Notes under the pieces: generated by a model | What the model was told of the DNA's origin: nothing | What the model saw: the letters and a program-made list of their open reading frames with translations, nothing else | Databases searched by the model: none | DNA from: 62-47 sp051954235 | GTDB lineage: Bacteria; Pseudomonadota; Alphaproteobacteria; Rhizobiales; Xanthobacteraceae | Direction of reading: 5' to 3' | Length of the DNA stretch: 64,000 nt | NCBI GenBank assembly: GCA_051954235.1 | Contig: JBQCHY010000055.1 | Coordinates: forward strand, 37,394 to 101,393 | Part shown: positions 25,443 to 35,265 of the stretch, one piece after another | Numbering within the stretch: the stretch's first letter is position 1 | Layout of the letters: each line of letters starts with the position of its first letter | Program-made: the position numbers and the translations under genes

Positions 25443-26129
25443 ATGCTGAAGTTCTATTTCAACGGCTCGCCGAACCCGACCAAGGTTGCGCTGTTTCTCG
25501 AAGAAGCCGGACTTTCTTACGAGCCGGTCGCGATCGACCCCCGCATCGGCGACCAATTCAAGCCGGACTACGTCGCCATCAATCCGAACGCTAAAGTGCC
25601 GGCCATCGATGACGACGGCGTCAAGGTGTTCGACAGCAACGCCATCCTGCTCTACCTCGCCGAGAAGACCGGAAAATTCTTGCCCGCCGATACGCCGGTC
25701 AATCGCGGCGAACTGCTGTCCTGGCTGATGTTCGCCGCCACCGGTGTCGGTCCGTATTTCGGTCAGGCCGTGCACTTCAAGCACTTCGCGCCGGAGAAGA
25801 TCGACTACGCGCACAACCGTTACCAATATGAGGCGCTGCGCCACGCCGGCGTTCTCAACGAACGCCTTGCCGATCGGAAGTACGTCGTGGGCGAGACCTA
25901 CACCATCGTCGATATGGACGTCTGGGGCTGGGCGCTGATGCTGCCCTTCGTCACCAGCGACGATGTTTTCACGAAGTTGCCGAACCTCAAGCGGCTGATC
26001 GACGAGATCAACGCCCGGCCTGCAGCCGCCAAGGCGGTTGCGCTGAAGGAAAGCTTCAAGTTCAAGACCGAAATGGACGACGCTGCCCGCGCCGCCATGT
26101 TCAAGCATCAGACGACGAAGGTGGCTTGA
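25443..26129 (+). CDS. Glutathione S-transferase family protein
   Basis: This 228-residue protein has an N-terminal thioredoxin-like domain with MLKFYFNGSPNPTKVALFLEE, the cis-Pro segment KVPAIDDDG, and DSNAILLYLAEK for glutathione contact. A helical C-terminal domain ends in DVWGWALMLPF and NLKRLIDEI. The Ser/Asn near position 8-10 rather than Cys or Tyr suggests a nu- or theta-like type. AGGA precedes ATG 25443 by seven bases. A family-B repeat follows the gene. The substrate is unknown. Confidence 0.9.
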   Translation: MLKFYFNGSPNPTKVALFLEEAGLSYEPVAIDPRIGDQFKPDYVAINPNAKVPAIDDDGVKVFDSNAILLYLAEKTGKFLPADTPVNRGELLSWLMFAATGVGPYFGQAVHFKHFAPEKIDYAHNRYQYEALRHAGVLNERLADRKYVVGETYTIVDMDVWGWALMLPFVTSDDVFTKLPNLKRLIDEINARPAAAKAVALKESFKFKTEMDDAARAAMFKHQTTKVA

Positions 26130-26152
26130 GGATCCGCAACGTATCCTCTCCT

Positions 26153-26268
26153 CGTCATGGCCGGATTTATTCCGGCCATCCACGTCTTTCCCACTTAAGA
26201 CGTGGATGCCCGGGACATAGGCGAGCAAAGCGACGCCGTCCTTCGGACGACCATGCCCGAGCATGACG
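26153..26268. repeat. Palindromic intergenic repeat, family B (copy 1)
   Basis: The ends CGTCATGGCCGG and GAGCATGACG flank inner CCATCCACGTCTT/AAGACGTGGATG and ATAGGCGAGCAAAGCGAC segments. Copies also lie at 35103, 40479, 41221 and 49794. Confidence 0.9.
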
Positions 26269-26402
26269 GGATTTTGGATTGATGTCGCGTCATCACCCTC
26301 GCGAGACGTCGATCACCTCGCCAAAACGCTCACAGCGTTCGCCACGCGACAGCCACACAAAGCAACGTGCAGCGATACAAACAACAACGGATCAACCATG
26401 TC

Positions 26403-27026
26403 TCAGGACGCGGTTTCGATCGCCAGCGCCCTGCGCACGCTTCCGCGCGCCATCATCCGCGCATAGTGCTCCCCGATCCGGGGGAAGTCGGCGCGATTGA
26501 CGCTGTCGCCCTCCATCCACTGCACCAGCGTGAACAGATACGGATCGCAAATCGTGTAGTGGTCGCCCATCACCCACGGGCCGCGCAGCATGTTGTTTTC
26601 AATCATCGCGTAGCAGGCGCTCATGGTCTTCGGCACCATGCGCTGCATGTCGGCGAACGAAGATTCTTCCGTGGCCCACCGATAGCCACGCATCCGATGG
26701 GCGTGGGCGATGTGCACCGTCGAGCAGAGATAGCTGGTAAAGGCCTGCACCTCGGCGAACGCGAACGGATCGTCGAGCGGCGCGAGTTGCGCGGCGGGAT
26801 AGCTTTGCGCGATGAAGGCCAGCATCGCCGGCGTCTCGGTCAGGATGCCGCGCTCCGTCACCAGCGACGGCACCCGGCCCTTCGGGTTGATCGCCAGATA
26901 CTCCGGGCTGTTCTGCTGATTGGTCTTGAAGCTGATACGCACCGCTTCATACGGCGCACCGGCATCCTCCAGCGCAATATGCGAAGCCAGCGCACAGGTG
27001 CCCGGCGTGTAGTAGAGCTTGAACAT
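26403..27026 (-). CDS. Glutathione S-transferase, beta-class-like
   Basis: This 207-residue protein begins MFKLYYTPGTCALASHIALE, with Cys11 where beta-class bacterial GSTs have their catalytic cysteine. KGRVPSLVT and ETPAMLAFIAQ form the glutathione site. It is divergent from a flavin monooxygenase gene across 146 bases, so a shared promoter and joint role in aromatic breakdown or detoxification are possible. In some pathways GST-like enzymes isomerise maleylpyruvate, but I see no specific proof. Confidence 0.9.
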   Translation of the reverse strand: MFKLYYTPGTCALASHIALEDAGAPYEAVRISFKTNQQNSPEYLAINPKGRVPSLVTERGILTETPAMLAFIAQSYPAAQLAPLDDPFAFAEVQAFTSYLCSTVHIAHAHRMRGYRWATEESSFADMQRMVPKTMSACYAMIENNMLRGPWVMGDHYTICDPYLFTLVQWMEGDSVNRADFPRIGEHYARMMARGSVRRALAIETAS

Positions 27027-27172
27027 GATTGGTGCCCGAAATCAGTGCGGATGAGGTCGCGGACGCGGCCGGAATTGACTTGGTACGCCGCCTCCCCGCG
27101 CGCGACAAGCCTTTCCGGTTGCCCGGGCCCGCGTCTTCATGCGATGACGCAACTGTAATCCGGGAGGCAAGA

Positions 27173-28441
27173 ATGACGGTTCTCATCGTGGGCGGCGGCA
27201 TCGGCGGGCTAACGCTGGCGCTCAGCCTGCATCAGATCGGCGTGCCGTGCCGCGTGTTCGAAAGCGTCAGCGAGTTGAAACCACTCGGCGTCGGCATCAA
27301 CGTCTTGCCGCACGCGGTGCGCGAACTCATCGAACTCGGCCTGCTCGACAAGCTCGACGGCATCGGCGTCCGCACCCGGGAACTGGCGTTCTTCTCCAAA
27401 TACGGCAAGCCGATTTGGAGCGAGCCGCGCGGGCTCGAGGCCGGCTATAAGTGGCCGCAATTTTCGGTGCATCGCGGCCAGTTGCAGCAGATCCTGCTCG
27501 ACACCGCCATCGAACGTCTCGGCGCCGACAACGTCCTCACCAGCCGCCATCTGGTCGACTGGACCGAGACGCCGAACGGCGTGCGCGCGAGCTTCGTCGA
27601 CAGGACCACCGGCGAGAGCGCCGGCAGCTACGAGGGCTCGCTGTTGATCGCCGCCGACGGCATTCACTCCGCGATCCGCGAGAAACTTTATCCCGGCGAA
27701 GGCCCGCCGCTGTGGAACGGGCGCATCCTGTGGCGCGGCATCACCGAGGCGGACGCGTTCCTCTCCGGCCGCACCATGATCATGGCCGGCCACGAAATTC
27801 TGAAATTCGTCTGCTATCCGATTTCGCGCGAGCCGGACGCGCGCGGCAAGCACCGGATCAACTGGGTCGCCGAACGTCACATGCCGCCGACCTATCAGTG
27901 GCGGCGCGAGGATTACAATCGCACGGCAAAGCTCGACGAATTCCTGCCGTGGTTCGAGAACTGGAATTTCGACTGGCTCGACGTCCCCGGCCTGATCCGC
28001 AATTGCCCGCACGCCTATGAATATCCGCTGGTGGACCGCGATCCGCTCGACCGCTGGACCTTCGGCCGCGTCACGCTGCTCGGCGACGCCGCGCATCCAA
28101 TGTATCCGATCGGCTCCAACGGCGCGTCGCAGGCGATCCTCGATGCACGGGTGCTGACGCGCGAAATTCTCGCGCAGGGCGAAGTCCCGGCGGCGCTGCA
28201 GGCCTACGAGGCAGAGCGGCGCCCCGCGACGACCGAACTGGTCAAGCTCAACCGCCGCAACGGCCCCGAGCAGGTGATGCAACTGGTCGAGGAGCGCGCG
28301 CCGGACGGCTTCAATGTCGTCACCGACGTGCTGTCGCAGCGGGAACTGGAAGACATCGCCGCCAACTACAAGCGCGTCGCGGGCTTTCAGGTGGAAGCGC
28401 TCAACGCCAAGCCGCCGATCGTGCCGCGTCCGACCGCTTGA
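27173..28441 (+). CDS. FAD-dependent monooxygenase (group A flavin hydroxylase)
   Basis: This 422-residue enzyme has the three group A motifs. They are GGGIGGLTLALSLHQIG for FAD at the N-terminus, LLIAADGIHSAIRE (DG motif), and GRVTLLGDAAHPMYPIGSNG (GD motif). Such enzymes hydroxylate phenolic or related aromatics with NAD(P)H. Sequence style resembles 3-hydroxybenzoate 6-hydroxylase or PhzS relatives. GGGAGG stands six bases before ATG 27173. It is divergent from a beta-class GST, and a small NTF2-like gene is convergent downstream. Confidence 0.9.
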   Translation: MTVLIVGGGIGGLTLALSLHQIGVPCRVFESVSELKPLGVGINVLPHAVRELIELGLLDKLDGIGVRTRELAFFSKYGKPIWSEPRGLEAGYKWPQFSVHRGQLQQILLDTAIERLGADNVLTSRHLVDWTETPNGVRASFVDRTTGESAGSYEGSLLIAADGIHSAIREKLYPGEGPPLWNGRILWRGITEADAFLSGRTMIMAGHEILKFVCYPISREPDARGKHRINWVAERHMPPTYQWRREDYNRTAKLDEFLPWFENWNFDWLDVPGLIRNCPHAYEYPLVDRDPLDRWTFGRVTLLGDAAHPMYPIGSNGASQAILDARVLTREILAQGEVPAALQAYEAERRPATTELVKLNRRNGPEQVMQLVEERAPDGFNVVTDVLSQRELEDIAANYKRVAGFQVEALNAKPPIVPRPTA

Positions 28442-28453
28442 AGCTGCACGACG

Positions 28454-28840
28454 TCATTTCGGTTTCGGCCGTGGTGAAGAATGCTGATGCACGATCCGCC
28501 ATCGGCTGTTGATATTCGCGATAACGAAACTATAGCGGGCCGGCATCACGAAGCTCTCGCCGTCCGGTTGTGGGCCGGAAAATTCATAAGGGCCCGACAA
28601 GACTACGGCCGCATCCGCGATGTTTGTCACGGTCGGTGCGTCCACCAATTGCACCTGCATCCTGCTTTTCGCGACTGCCGCGAAATAAGCTCTCACGTCC
28701 TCGAGGCGCGTTGTGAGAGAGGGACTTATCGTTCCGAAAAGCGTGGCATCCGATGAATACAGGCCGGCAATCGCGTCGACATCGCCCGCATTGAATCCAG
28801 CGACCCAGGCCGCCAGTACGCTGGCCGCGTCATGTTGCAT
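28454..28840 (-). CDS. NTF2-like SgcJ/EcaC (DUF4440-type) protein
   Basis: This 128-residue cone-shaped NTF2 fold protein has AAWVAGFNAGDVDAIAGLYS near the N-terminus and WRIVHQHSS at the C-terminus, a hallmark of the SgcJ/EcaC and calcium/calmodulin association-like families. Family members range from isomerases to uncharacterised proteins. It is convergent with the monooxygenase gene and lies upstream of mutY on the same strand by 26 bases. Confidence 0.85.
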   Translation of the reverse strand: MQHDAASVLAAWVAGFNAGDVDAIAGLYSSDATLFGTISPSLTTRLEDVRAYFAAVAKSRMQVQLVDAPTVTNIADAAVVLSGPYEFSGPQPDGESFVMPARYSFVIANINSRWRIVHQHSSPRPKPK

Positions 28841-28866
28841 GTCATGCTCCCGTTGACCATCTACCG

Positions 28867-29958
28867 CTATTCATTCAGCCCATGTGCGATCGCCTTGCGC
28901 ATGACGTTAGGCAGCGCTTCGTCGTGTAGCGTCGCCAGCGGCACCCAGCGCATTCCTTTCGGCTCGCGAGTGCGCGCGGGCACCTTCGCCGTGTAGACCA
29001 CAAGCTCCAGCGGGAAATGCGTGAAGACATGGGTGACGACACCCGCTTTGCGATGCCATCGCGTCACGCCTTTGATGGCAGGCGCTTGCGCCAGCGCATC
29101 GGCATCCTCGTGCAATGCCAGCCATTCGGAGTTCGGCACTTCGGTCATGCCGCCGAGCAAGCCTTTCGCCACGCGGGTCCGCACCAGCAACTCATTGCCG
29201 CGCGTCACGACGAAAGCCGCGCCGCGCCGCAGCGCGCCGGTCTTCTTCGGCGCTTTGCGCGGAAACGTTTCCTGATCGCCGCGCGCCCGCGCCATGCAGC
29301 CGTCGTCGAGCGGACACAGCGAGCAGGCCGGCTTTTTCGGCGTGCAGATGGTGGCGCCCAAGTCCATCAGCGCCTGCGCGCTGTCGCCGGCGCGCGAGGG
29401 CCCGAGCAACGTCGCCGCCAACTCCTGAATGCGCGGCTTGGCCTGCGGCAAAGGCTCTTCGATCGCAAAGAGCCGCGACACCACCCGCTCGATATTGCCA
29501 TCGACCGGCATCGTGCGGCGGTCGAACGCGATCGCCGCGATCGCCGCCGCCGTATAGGGGCCGATACCGGGCAGCGAGCGCAGTTCCGCCTCGGTGTCGG
29601 GAAAGCTGCCGCCATGCTCGCGCGCCACGGCAACAGCGCAGGCATAAAGGTTGCGCGCCCGCGAGTAATAGCCGAGACCCGCCCACATCCGCAGCACGTC
29701 GTCTAGAGATGCACCCGCCATCGCGGTCACATCCGGCCAGCGCGCGATGAACTTCTCGAAATACGGCCCCACCGCCTTCACGGTGGTCTGCTGCAACATG
29801 ATTTCGGAGAGCCACACGCGATAAGGATCAGCGGCCTCACCCGGGAGCGCCCGCCACGGTAGGCGGCGGCGGTGACGATCGTACCACGCGAGCAGCCGCG
29901 CGGGACGGTCCGACGCGTCTGCTTTCTTCCGCCTGGTTGCCGAGCCTGCTAAAGTCAT
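28867..29958 (-). CDS. mutY: A/G-specific adenine glycosylase
   Basis: This 363-residue base-excision enzyme removes A opposite 8-oxoG. It has the catalytic Glu in LSEIMLQQTT, a helix-hairpin-helix in LPGIGPYTAAAIAAIAF, the catalytic Asp in MPVDGNIERV, and a 4Fe-4S ligand set C-x6-C-x2-C-x5-C in CTPKKPACSLCPLDDGC. A Nudix-like 8-oxoG recognition domain ends the protein. I chose ATG 29958; earlier in-frame codons overlap the divergent DciA-like gene. Only 27 bases separate the two starts. Confidence 0.96.
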   Translation of the reverse strand: MTLAGSATRRKKADASDRPARLLAWYDRHRRRLPWRALPGEAADPYRVWLSEIMLQQTTVKAVGPYFEKFIARWPDVTAMAGASLDDVLRMWAGLGYYSRARNLYACAVAVAREHGGSFPDTEAELRSLPGIGPYTAAAIAAIAFDRRTMPVDGNIERVVSRLFAIEEPLPQAKPRIQELAATLLGPSRAGDSAQALMDLGATICTPKKPACSLCPLDDGCMARARGDQETFPRKAPKKTGALRRGAAFVVTRGNELLVRTRVAKGLLGGMTEVPNSEWLALHEDADALAQAPAIKGVTRWHRKAGVVTHVFTHFPLELVVYTAKVPARTREPKGMRWVPLATLHDEALPNVMRKAIAHGLNE

Positions 29959-29985
29959 CGGCGTATCTACGCAAAGCTCTCCACC

Positions 29986-30465
29986 ATGTCCAAGCCCGGC
30001 CCGATCTCCGCGAAACCGCTGTCCACACTGTTGGGTGGAATATTTTCCGACGTGTTCGCCAAGCAGGGCTTTGCCTCGCGCGAATTGGTCACGCGCTGGG
30101 CCGAGATCGCGGGGGCCGAGATCGCGCGGCATTCCGAGCCGCTGAAGATGCAATGGCCGCGCCCGGTGGAAGGTCAACCGCAGGAGCCGGCGACGCTGGT
30201 ACTGCGGGTCGAGGGGCCGATGGCGCTGGAAATCCAGCATATGTCCGACGTCATTCTGCAACGGGTCAACCGCTTCCTCGGCTGGAACGCTGTCGGGAGG
30301 CTGGCGTTACGACAAGCACCGCTGTCGCAGCCTCTCGCGCGCAAACCTCCGAAAGCGCCGGACGCGGCGGCCGTGGCGCGGGTGGCCGAAACGCTCGGCC
30401 CGATCGAGGACGATGAGTTGCGCGCGGCGCTGGCGCGGCTCGGCGCTGCGATCAAGCGAAATTGA
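29986..30465 (+). CDS. DUF721 / DciA-like protein
   Basis: This 159-residue protein has the DUF721 core LGGIFSDVFAKQGFASRELVTRWAEIAG and VEGPMALEIQHMSDVILQRVNRFLG. DciA, the founding member, helps load the DnaB helicase in many bacteria without DnaC, so a replication role is plausible. No ribosome site is evident before ATG 29986. It sits between mutY and the dsbA-like and smc genes, an arrangement I recall from other alphaproteobacteria. Confidence 0.88.
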   Translation: MSKPGPISAKPLSTLLGGIFSDVFAKQGFASRELVTRWAEIAGAEIARHSEPLKMQWPRPVEGQPQEPATLVLRVEGPMALEIQHMSDVILQRVNRFLGWNAVGRLALRQAPLSQPLARKPPKAPDAAAVARVAETLGPIEDDELRAALARLGAAIKRN

Positions 30466-30586
30466 CGGTTGGTGATCCGTCCGCAATCATCAGCCGTTCA
30501 GCGCGCCATTGCCACACTCGAAGTTTCAAGCTAGCCAGACGCCATGCAAAGGCGTCGTCAAACGCCGATTGAGGAGCTTTCCGCTG

Positions 30587-31246
30587 ATGATTACGCGCCG
30601 CGCTTTCACCGCCGCCCTGTCGCTGACCGGCCTTGCCGCCGTCGCCGGCCTGTCGCCCTGGCGCTTCATCAGCGAAGCAATGGCGCAAAGCCAGCTTGCC
30701 GCCGACGTCGCCAAGCCGCCGTCCCTTCCCGACATGGCGCTCGGCCCGAAGGACGCCGCCGTCACCATCGTCGAATACGCCTCGATGACCTGTCCGCACT
30801 GCGCGGCCTTCACCGAGCAGGTGTTTCCGAAACTCAAGGAAGCCTACATCGACACCAACAAGATCCGGTTCGTGTTCCGCGAGTTTCCGCTCGACATCAA
30901 GGCGGCCGCCGGTTCGATGCTGGCGCGCTGCATCGCCAAGGACGACTCGCAAAAGTACTTCGCCGCCATCCACACACTGTTCAAGCAGCAGGAAACCTGG
31001 GTGATGGGCAAGACCAGCGAGCAACTGGCGCTAATTGGCAAGCAGGCGGGCCTGAGCGAGGCCGACGTCGACAAGTGCCTGAAGGATCAGGCGCTGCTCG
31101 ACAAGATCGCTGCCGATCAGAAGTTCGCCAACGAAAAGCTGAAGGTCAATTCGACGCCGACGTTCTTCATCAACGGCGAGATGATCAAGGGCGAAACCTC
31201 GTTCGAGGAATTCGACAAGCGCATCAAGGCGATCCTCAAGAGTTGA
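30587..31246 (+). CDS. DsbA-family thiol:disulfide oxidoreductase
   Basis: This 219-residue exported protein has an N-terminal signal with MITRRAF, which may be Tat-like. The thioredoxin active site is CPHC at residues 69-72, and the cis-Pro loop is STPTFFING. It has the DsbA/BdbD-like helical insert. It should oxidise or shuffle disulfides in the periplasm. GAGGAG precedes ATG 30587 by ten bases. It follows the DciA-like gene and precedes smc. Confidence 0.92.
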   Translation: MITRRAFTAALSLTGLAAVAGLSPWRFISEAMAQSQLAADVAKPPSLPDMALGPKDAAVTIVEYASMTCPHCAAFTEQVFPKLKEAYIDTNKIRFVFREFPLDIKAAAGSMLARCIAKDDSQKYFAAIHTLFKQQETWVMGKTSEQLALIGKQAGLSEADVDKCLKDQALLDKIAADQKFANEKLKVNSTPTFFINGEMIKGETSFEEFDKRIKAILKS

Positions 31247-31276
31247 GCTGACGGCCCTCGCGTTCTTTGACTGAGT

Positions 31277-31399
31277 CGTCCCCGCGCAGGCGGAGACCCA
31301 GACGCCGCAGTAGCCGCGATGCGAATAGCGTCTATTGCCCGCGACTGAAATCACAGTCAAAGCAAGGGGTTATGGGTCCCCGCCTGCGCGGGGACGACG
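31277..31399. repeat. Palindromic intergenic repeat, family C (copy 1)
   Basis: The ends CGTCCCCGCGCAGGCGG and CCTGCGCGGGGACGAC form a long inverted repeat. A second copy lies at 43719 and a short hairpin of the same type at 61010. It occupies about a third of the 382-base gap before smc; the remainder (31400-31628) shows only a presumed smc promoter. Confidence 0.85.
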
Positions 31400-31628
31400 A
31401 ATGTGGTTGTCGCGGGCGCTCTCCCACCGCCACCCACTAAAATCACGGGATGTTCTGCTTAAGTCCCGAAAAAGCCATTGGAAAAGCCGGTTTGCGCGGT
31501 TGCTCTGCCGGCTGGGGCTCGCCATTGTCCAGTTTCGCGAGATGCGCGACTCAGGGGCTACCCACAATACTACATATGGTATGGTGGCAGCGGGCTGATT
31601 CGCGTCTTGCCAATAGGGCATGTCATTC

Positions 31629-34600
31629 ATGAAACTTACGCGCCTTCGCCTGCACGGATTTAAATCCTTTGTCGAGCCGACCGACTTCCTGATCGAGCCG
31701 GGTCTCACCGGCGTGGTCGGGCCGAACGGCTGCGGCAAATCCAATCTGGTCGAAGCGCTGCGCTGGGCAATGGGCGAAACGTCCTACAAATCGCTGCGCG
31801 CCACCGACATGGAAGCGGTAATCTTCGCCGGCACCAACGGCCGTCCCGCGCGCAACCACGCCGAAGTGGTGATGACCATCGACAATGCCGACCGCTCGGC
31901 ACCAGCGGCGTTCAACGATCAGGAAATTCTCGAAGTGTCGCGCCGCATCGAGCGCGACGCCGGCTCGGTCTATCGCATCAACGGCGGCGACGTGCGCGCG
32001 CGCGACGTGCAGATACTGTTCGCCGATGCCGCCACCGGCGCGCGATCCCCGGCGCTGGTCCACCAGGGCAAGATCGGCGAAATCATTCAGGCCAAACCGG
32101 AGCAGCGCCGCCGCGTGCTGGAAGACGCCGCCGGTGTCGCTGGTCTCCATGCTCGCCGCCACGAGGCCGAGTTGCGGCTGAAGGCCGCCGAAACCAACCT
32201 CACCCGCGTCGAGGACGTTATCGGCCAACTGTCGAGCCAGGTCGAAGGCCTCAAGAAACAGGCGCGGCAGGCAATCCGCTACCGCGAAGTCGCCGCCCGC
32301 GTGCGCAAGGCCGAAGCGACGCTATTCCATCTGCGCTGGTTGCAGGCTCATGCCGATGTCAACGACGCAGGCCAGACCCACGACCTCAGTGTCCGCGAGA
32401 TGGCCGAGCGGACCCAACATCAGGCCGAGGCCGCACGCATTCAGGCGATCCGCGCTTCCGAACTGCCCGCGCTGCGGGACGCCGAAGCCCGCGCCGCCGC
32501 CGGGCTGCAACGCCTCAATAACGCGCGCGAAATGCTCGACCGCGAGGAACAGCGCGCCAAGGAACGCGTGGTCGAACTCGACCGCCGGCTGACGCAGTTC
32601 TCCGCCGACGTCGAGCGTGAGCAGCAGCAGAACCTCGATGCCGACGCGGCGCTGGCGCGGCTCGACACCGAGGACGCAGAGCTCAAGGAAGAGATCCGCA
32701 CCCGTGTCGAACTGCGCAGCGGCGTCGACGAGCGCGTTTCTGAGGCCGAGGCGACGCTGGCGGCCGCCGAGCGCACCTTCACCGAGTTGACCACGGCGCT
32801 TGCCGACCTCACCGCGCGTCGCACCCAGTTCGAAGCCAACGTCCGCACCCATCGCGACCGGCTGGCGCGGCTCGACCACGAGATCGCCACCGTCAATGCC
32901 GACGTCGAACAGATCGCGGCTCAGACCAGCGGCTTCGGCGATGTCGATGCACTCGCCGGCGCTGTCGAGGCCGCGCAGGAGATGCTGGGCCAGGCCGAGT
33001 TCACGGTGCAGACCGCCGAGGTCACGCATGTCGTGGCGCGGCAGGCGCTGGAAGCGAGCCGCGCGCCGCTGACCGAAGCCGACAAGCGTGTGCAGCGGTT
33101 GGAAACCGAAGCGCGCACGCTGTCAAAGATCCTCAACGGCGAGACCAAGAACCTGTGGCCGCCGATCATCGACGGCGTCACCGTCACTAAGGGCTACGAG
33201 AAAGCCATCGGCGCGGTGCTCGGCGACGATCTCGATGCGCCGGTCGATCCCTCCGCGCCGATGCGCTGGACCGACACCGGCGTCCTCGATGGCGACCCGG
33301 CGCTGCCCGAAGGTGTCGAATCTCTGGCCGCACACGTGCAGGCGCCGCCGGAACTGGCGCGCCGCCTCGCGCAGATCGGCGTCGTCGCCAAGGAGCGCGG
33401 CGCGGAACTGGTGTCGCAACTCAAGACCGGCCAGCGGCTGGTGTCGCTGGAAGGTGACGTCTGGCGCTGGGACGGCTTCATCACCGCCGCGCACGCGCCG
33501 ACCGGCGCGGCCCGCCGCCTCGCCGAACGCGCGCGCCTAGTCGATATCGAGAACGATCTGGAGCAGGCCCGCGAGGATGCTGCCTTCAAGCGCGGCGCCC
33601 TCGAAGCCGCCGACGCCGAACTCAAGACGGCGGCTGCGGAAGAAGCCGCGAGCCGCGAAGCCTTGCGTGCCGCCCGTCGCGAAGTCGACGCCGCGCGCGA
33701 ACGCCTTGCCAATGCCGAACGCGAGATCAACCGCCACGCCGCGCGGAAGTCGGCGCTGACCGAGGCGCAAACTCGCTTGGCGGCGGATCGCACCGAGGTC
33801 GAAGCGGCGCATACCAGCGCGCAGGAGATGCTCGCCGAACTGGCGCCGAGCGATGAGACTGAAGCACAGCTTGCCGCGGTGCGCGGCGAGATCGAAGGCC
33901 ATCGCCGCCTTGCGGCGCAGGTCCGCGCCGAAGCGCAGGCCTTGGCACGTGAGGCCGAACTCGCCGACCGCCGCGTGCAGGCGATCATCGCCGAACGCGA
34001 CCAATGGCAATCGCGCAAGCAGAGCGCCGCCTCGCAGATCGCCACCATCGAGGCGCGTGTCACCGAAGTGCGTGCCGAGCGCGCCGAACTCGAGGACGCG
34101 CCGGCATTGTTCGCGGAGAAGCGCGACGCCCTCATCACCGAGGTCGAACACGCCGAAGCCGACCGCCGCGCCGCCGCCGACGCATTGGCTGAAGCCGAAG
34201 CCGCGATGGCGGAAACCGACCGCGTCGCCAAGCTGACGCTGGAAGCTCTGTCCGCCGCCCGCGAGGCCACCGCCCGTGCCGAGGAGCGGATGGAAGCCAC
34301 CAAGCGGCGGCTGGAAGACGTCGAACGCGAAATCCACGACGTGCTGGAGATCGAGCCGAGCGGCCTCGCCAACATTGCCGAGATCAAACCCGGCGACGAG
34401 TTGCCGCCGCTTGACGACACCGAAGCCGAACTCGAAAAGCTGCGCCGCGACCGCGAGCGGCTCGGCGCCGTCAACCTTCGCGCCGAGGAAGAACTCCGCG
34501 AGGTCGAGGCCCAACATACCGGGCTTGCCACCGAGCGCGACGACCTGGTCGAAGCCATCAAGAAGCTGCGCACCGGCATCCAGAGCCTCAACCGCGAAGC

Positions 34601-35093
34601 GCGCGAGCGCCTGCTTACCTCGTTCCAAACCGTCAACGAACACTTCAAGCGGCTGTTCACCCAACTGTTCGGTGGCGGCGAAGCGGCGTTGCACCTGATC
34701 GAAAGCGACGATCCGCTGGAGGCAGGACTCGAAATCATCGCCAAACCGCCGGGCAAGAAGCCGCAATCGCTGTCGCTCCTGTCGGGCGGTGAACAGGCGC
34801 TGACCGCGATGGCGTTGATCTTCGCGGTGTTCCTCACTAATCCGTCACCGATCTGCGTGCTGGACGAAGTCGACGCGCCGCTCGACGACCACAACGTCGA
34901 ACGATTCTGCAACCTGCTCAACGAGATGACCAGCGTGACCGAGACCCGTTTCGTCGTCATCACGCACAATCCGATCACCATGGCGCGTATGAACCGGCTG
35001 TTCGGCGTCACCATGGCCGAGCGCGGCGTCTCGCAACTGATGTCGGTCGATCTCGATGCCGCGGTGGAGATTCTCGACCAGCACGTGGCGTAA
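31629..35093 (+). CDS. smc: Chromosome segregation protein SMC
   Basis: This 1154-residue protein has the full SMC plan. The N-terminal Walker A is GPNGCGKSNLVEALRWAMGE (about 32-51). A coiled coil follows (about 150-500), then a hinge near 505-650 (KNLWPPIIDGVTV region), then a second coiled coil. The C-terminal head has the signature LSLLSGGEQAL and Walker B VLDEVDAPLDD. It condenses and segregates the chromosome with ScpA/B. AGGG lies ten bases before ATG 31629; another ATG three codons upstream is too close to that site. It follows the dsbA-like gene. Confidence 0.97.
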   Translation: MKLTRLRLHGFKSFVEPTDFLIEPGLTGVVGPNGCGKSNLVEALRWAMGETSYKSLRATDMEAVIFAGTNGRPARNHAEVVMTIDNADRSAPAAFNDQEILEVSRRIERDAGSVYRINGGDVRARDVQILFADAATGARSPALVHQGKIGEIIQAKPEQRRRVLEDAAGVAGLHARRHEAELRLKAAETNLTRVEDVIGQLSSQVEGLKKQARQAIRYREVAARVRKAEATLFHLRWLQAHADVNDAGQTHDLSVREMAERTQHQAEAARIQAIRASELPALRDAEARAAAGLQRLNNAREMLDREEQRAKERVVELDRRLTQFSADVEREQQQNLDADAALARLDTEDAELKEEIRTRVELRSGVDERVSEAEATLAAAERTFTELTTALADLTARRTQFEANVRTHRDRLARLDHEIATVNADVEQIAAQTSGFGDVDALAGAVEAAQEMLGQAEFTVQTAEVTHVVARQALEASRAPLTEADKRVQRLETEARTLSKILNGETKNLWPPIIDGVTVTKGYEKAIGAVLGDDLDAPVDPSAPMRWTDTGVLDGDPALPEGVESLAAHVQAPPELARRLAQIGVVAKERGAELVSQLKTGQRLVSLEGDVWRWDGFITAAHAPTGAARRLAERARLVDIENDLEQAREDAAFKRGALEAADAELKTAAAEEAASREALRAARREVDAARERLANAEREINRHAARKSALTEAQTRLAADRTEVEAAHTSAQEMLAELAPSDETEAQLAAVRGEIEGHRRLAAQVRAEAQALAREAELADRRVQAIIAERDQWQSRKQSAASQIATIEARVTEVRAERAELEDAPALFAEKRDALITEVEHAEADRRAAADALAEAEAAMAETDRVAKLTLEALSAAREATARAEERMEATKRRLEDVEREIHDVLEIEPSGLANIAEIKPGDELPPLDDTEAELEKLRRDRERLGAVNLRAEEELREVEAQHTGLATERDDLVEAIKKLRTGIQSLNREARERLLTSFQTVNEHFKRLFTQLFGGGEAALHLIESDDPLEAGLEIIAKPPGKKPQSLSLLSGGEQALTAMALIFAVFLTNPSPICVLDEVDAPLDDHNVERFCNLLNEMTSVTETRFVVITHNPITMARMNRLFGVTMAERGVSQLMSVDLDAAVEILDQHVA

Positions 35094-35102
35094 TCTTCAA
35101 GC

Positions 35103-35232
35103 CGTCATGGCCGGATTTATTCCGGCCGTCCACGCCTCGATTTGCTACGATTGCCTTTGACGACGTGGATGCCCGGGACATAGGCGAGCGAAAGCAACGT
35201 CGTTCTTCGAACGGCTATGTCGGGGCATGACG
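35103..35232. repeat. Palindromic intergenic repeat, family B (copy 2)
   Basis: It starts CGTCATGGCCGGATTTATTC and ends GGGGCATGACG with an inner GACGTGGATGCC segment, just after the smc stop. Confidence 0.9.
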
Positions 35233-35265
35233 GCTTTCTAGGTGGCATCAGGCATCAATTCTGGA

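Noticed and set aside
33194..35014. A long minus-strand open frame opposite smc
   Set aside because: It is the complement of the SMC coiled coil and head, Ser/Arg-rich and featureless.
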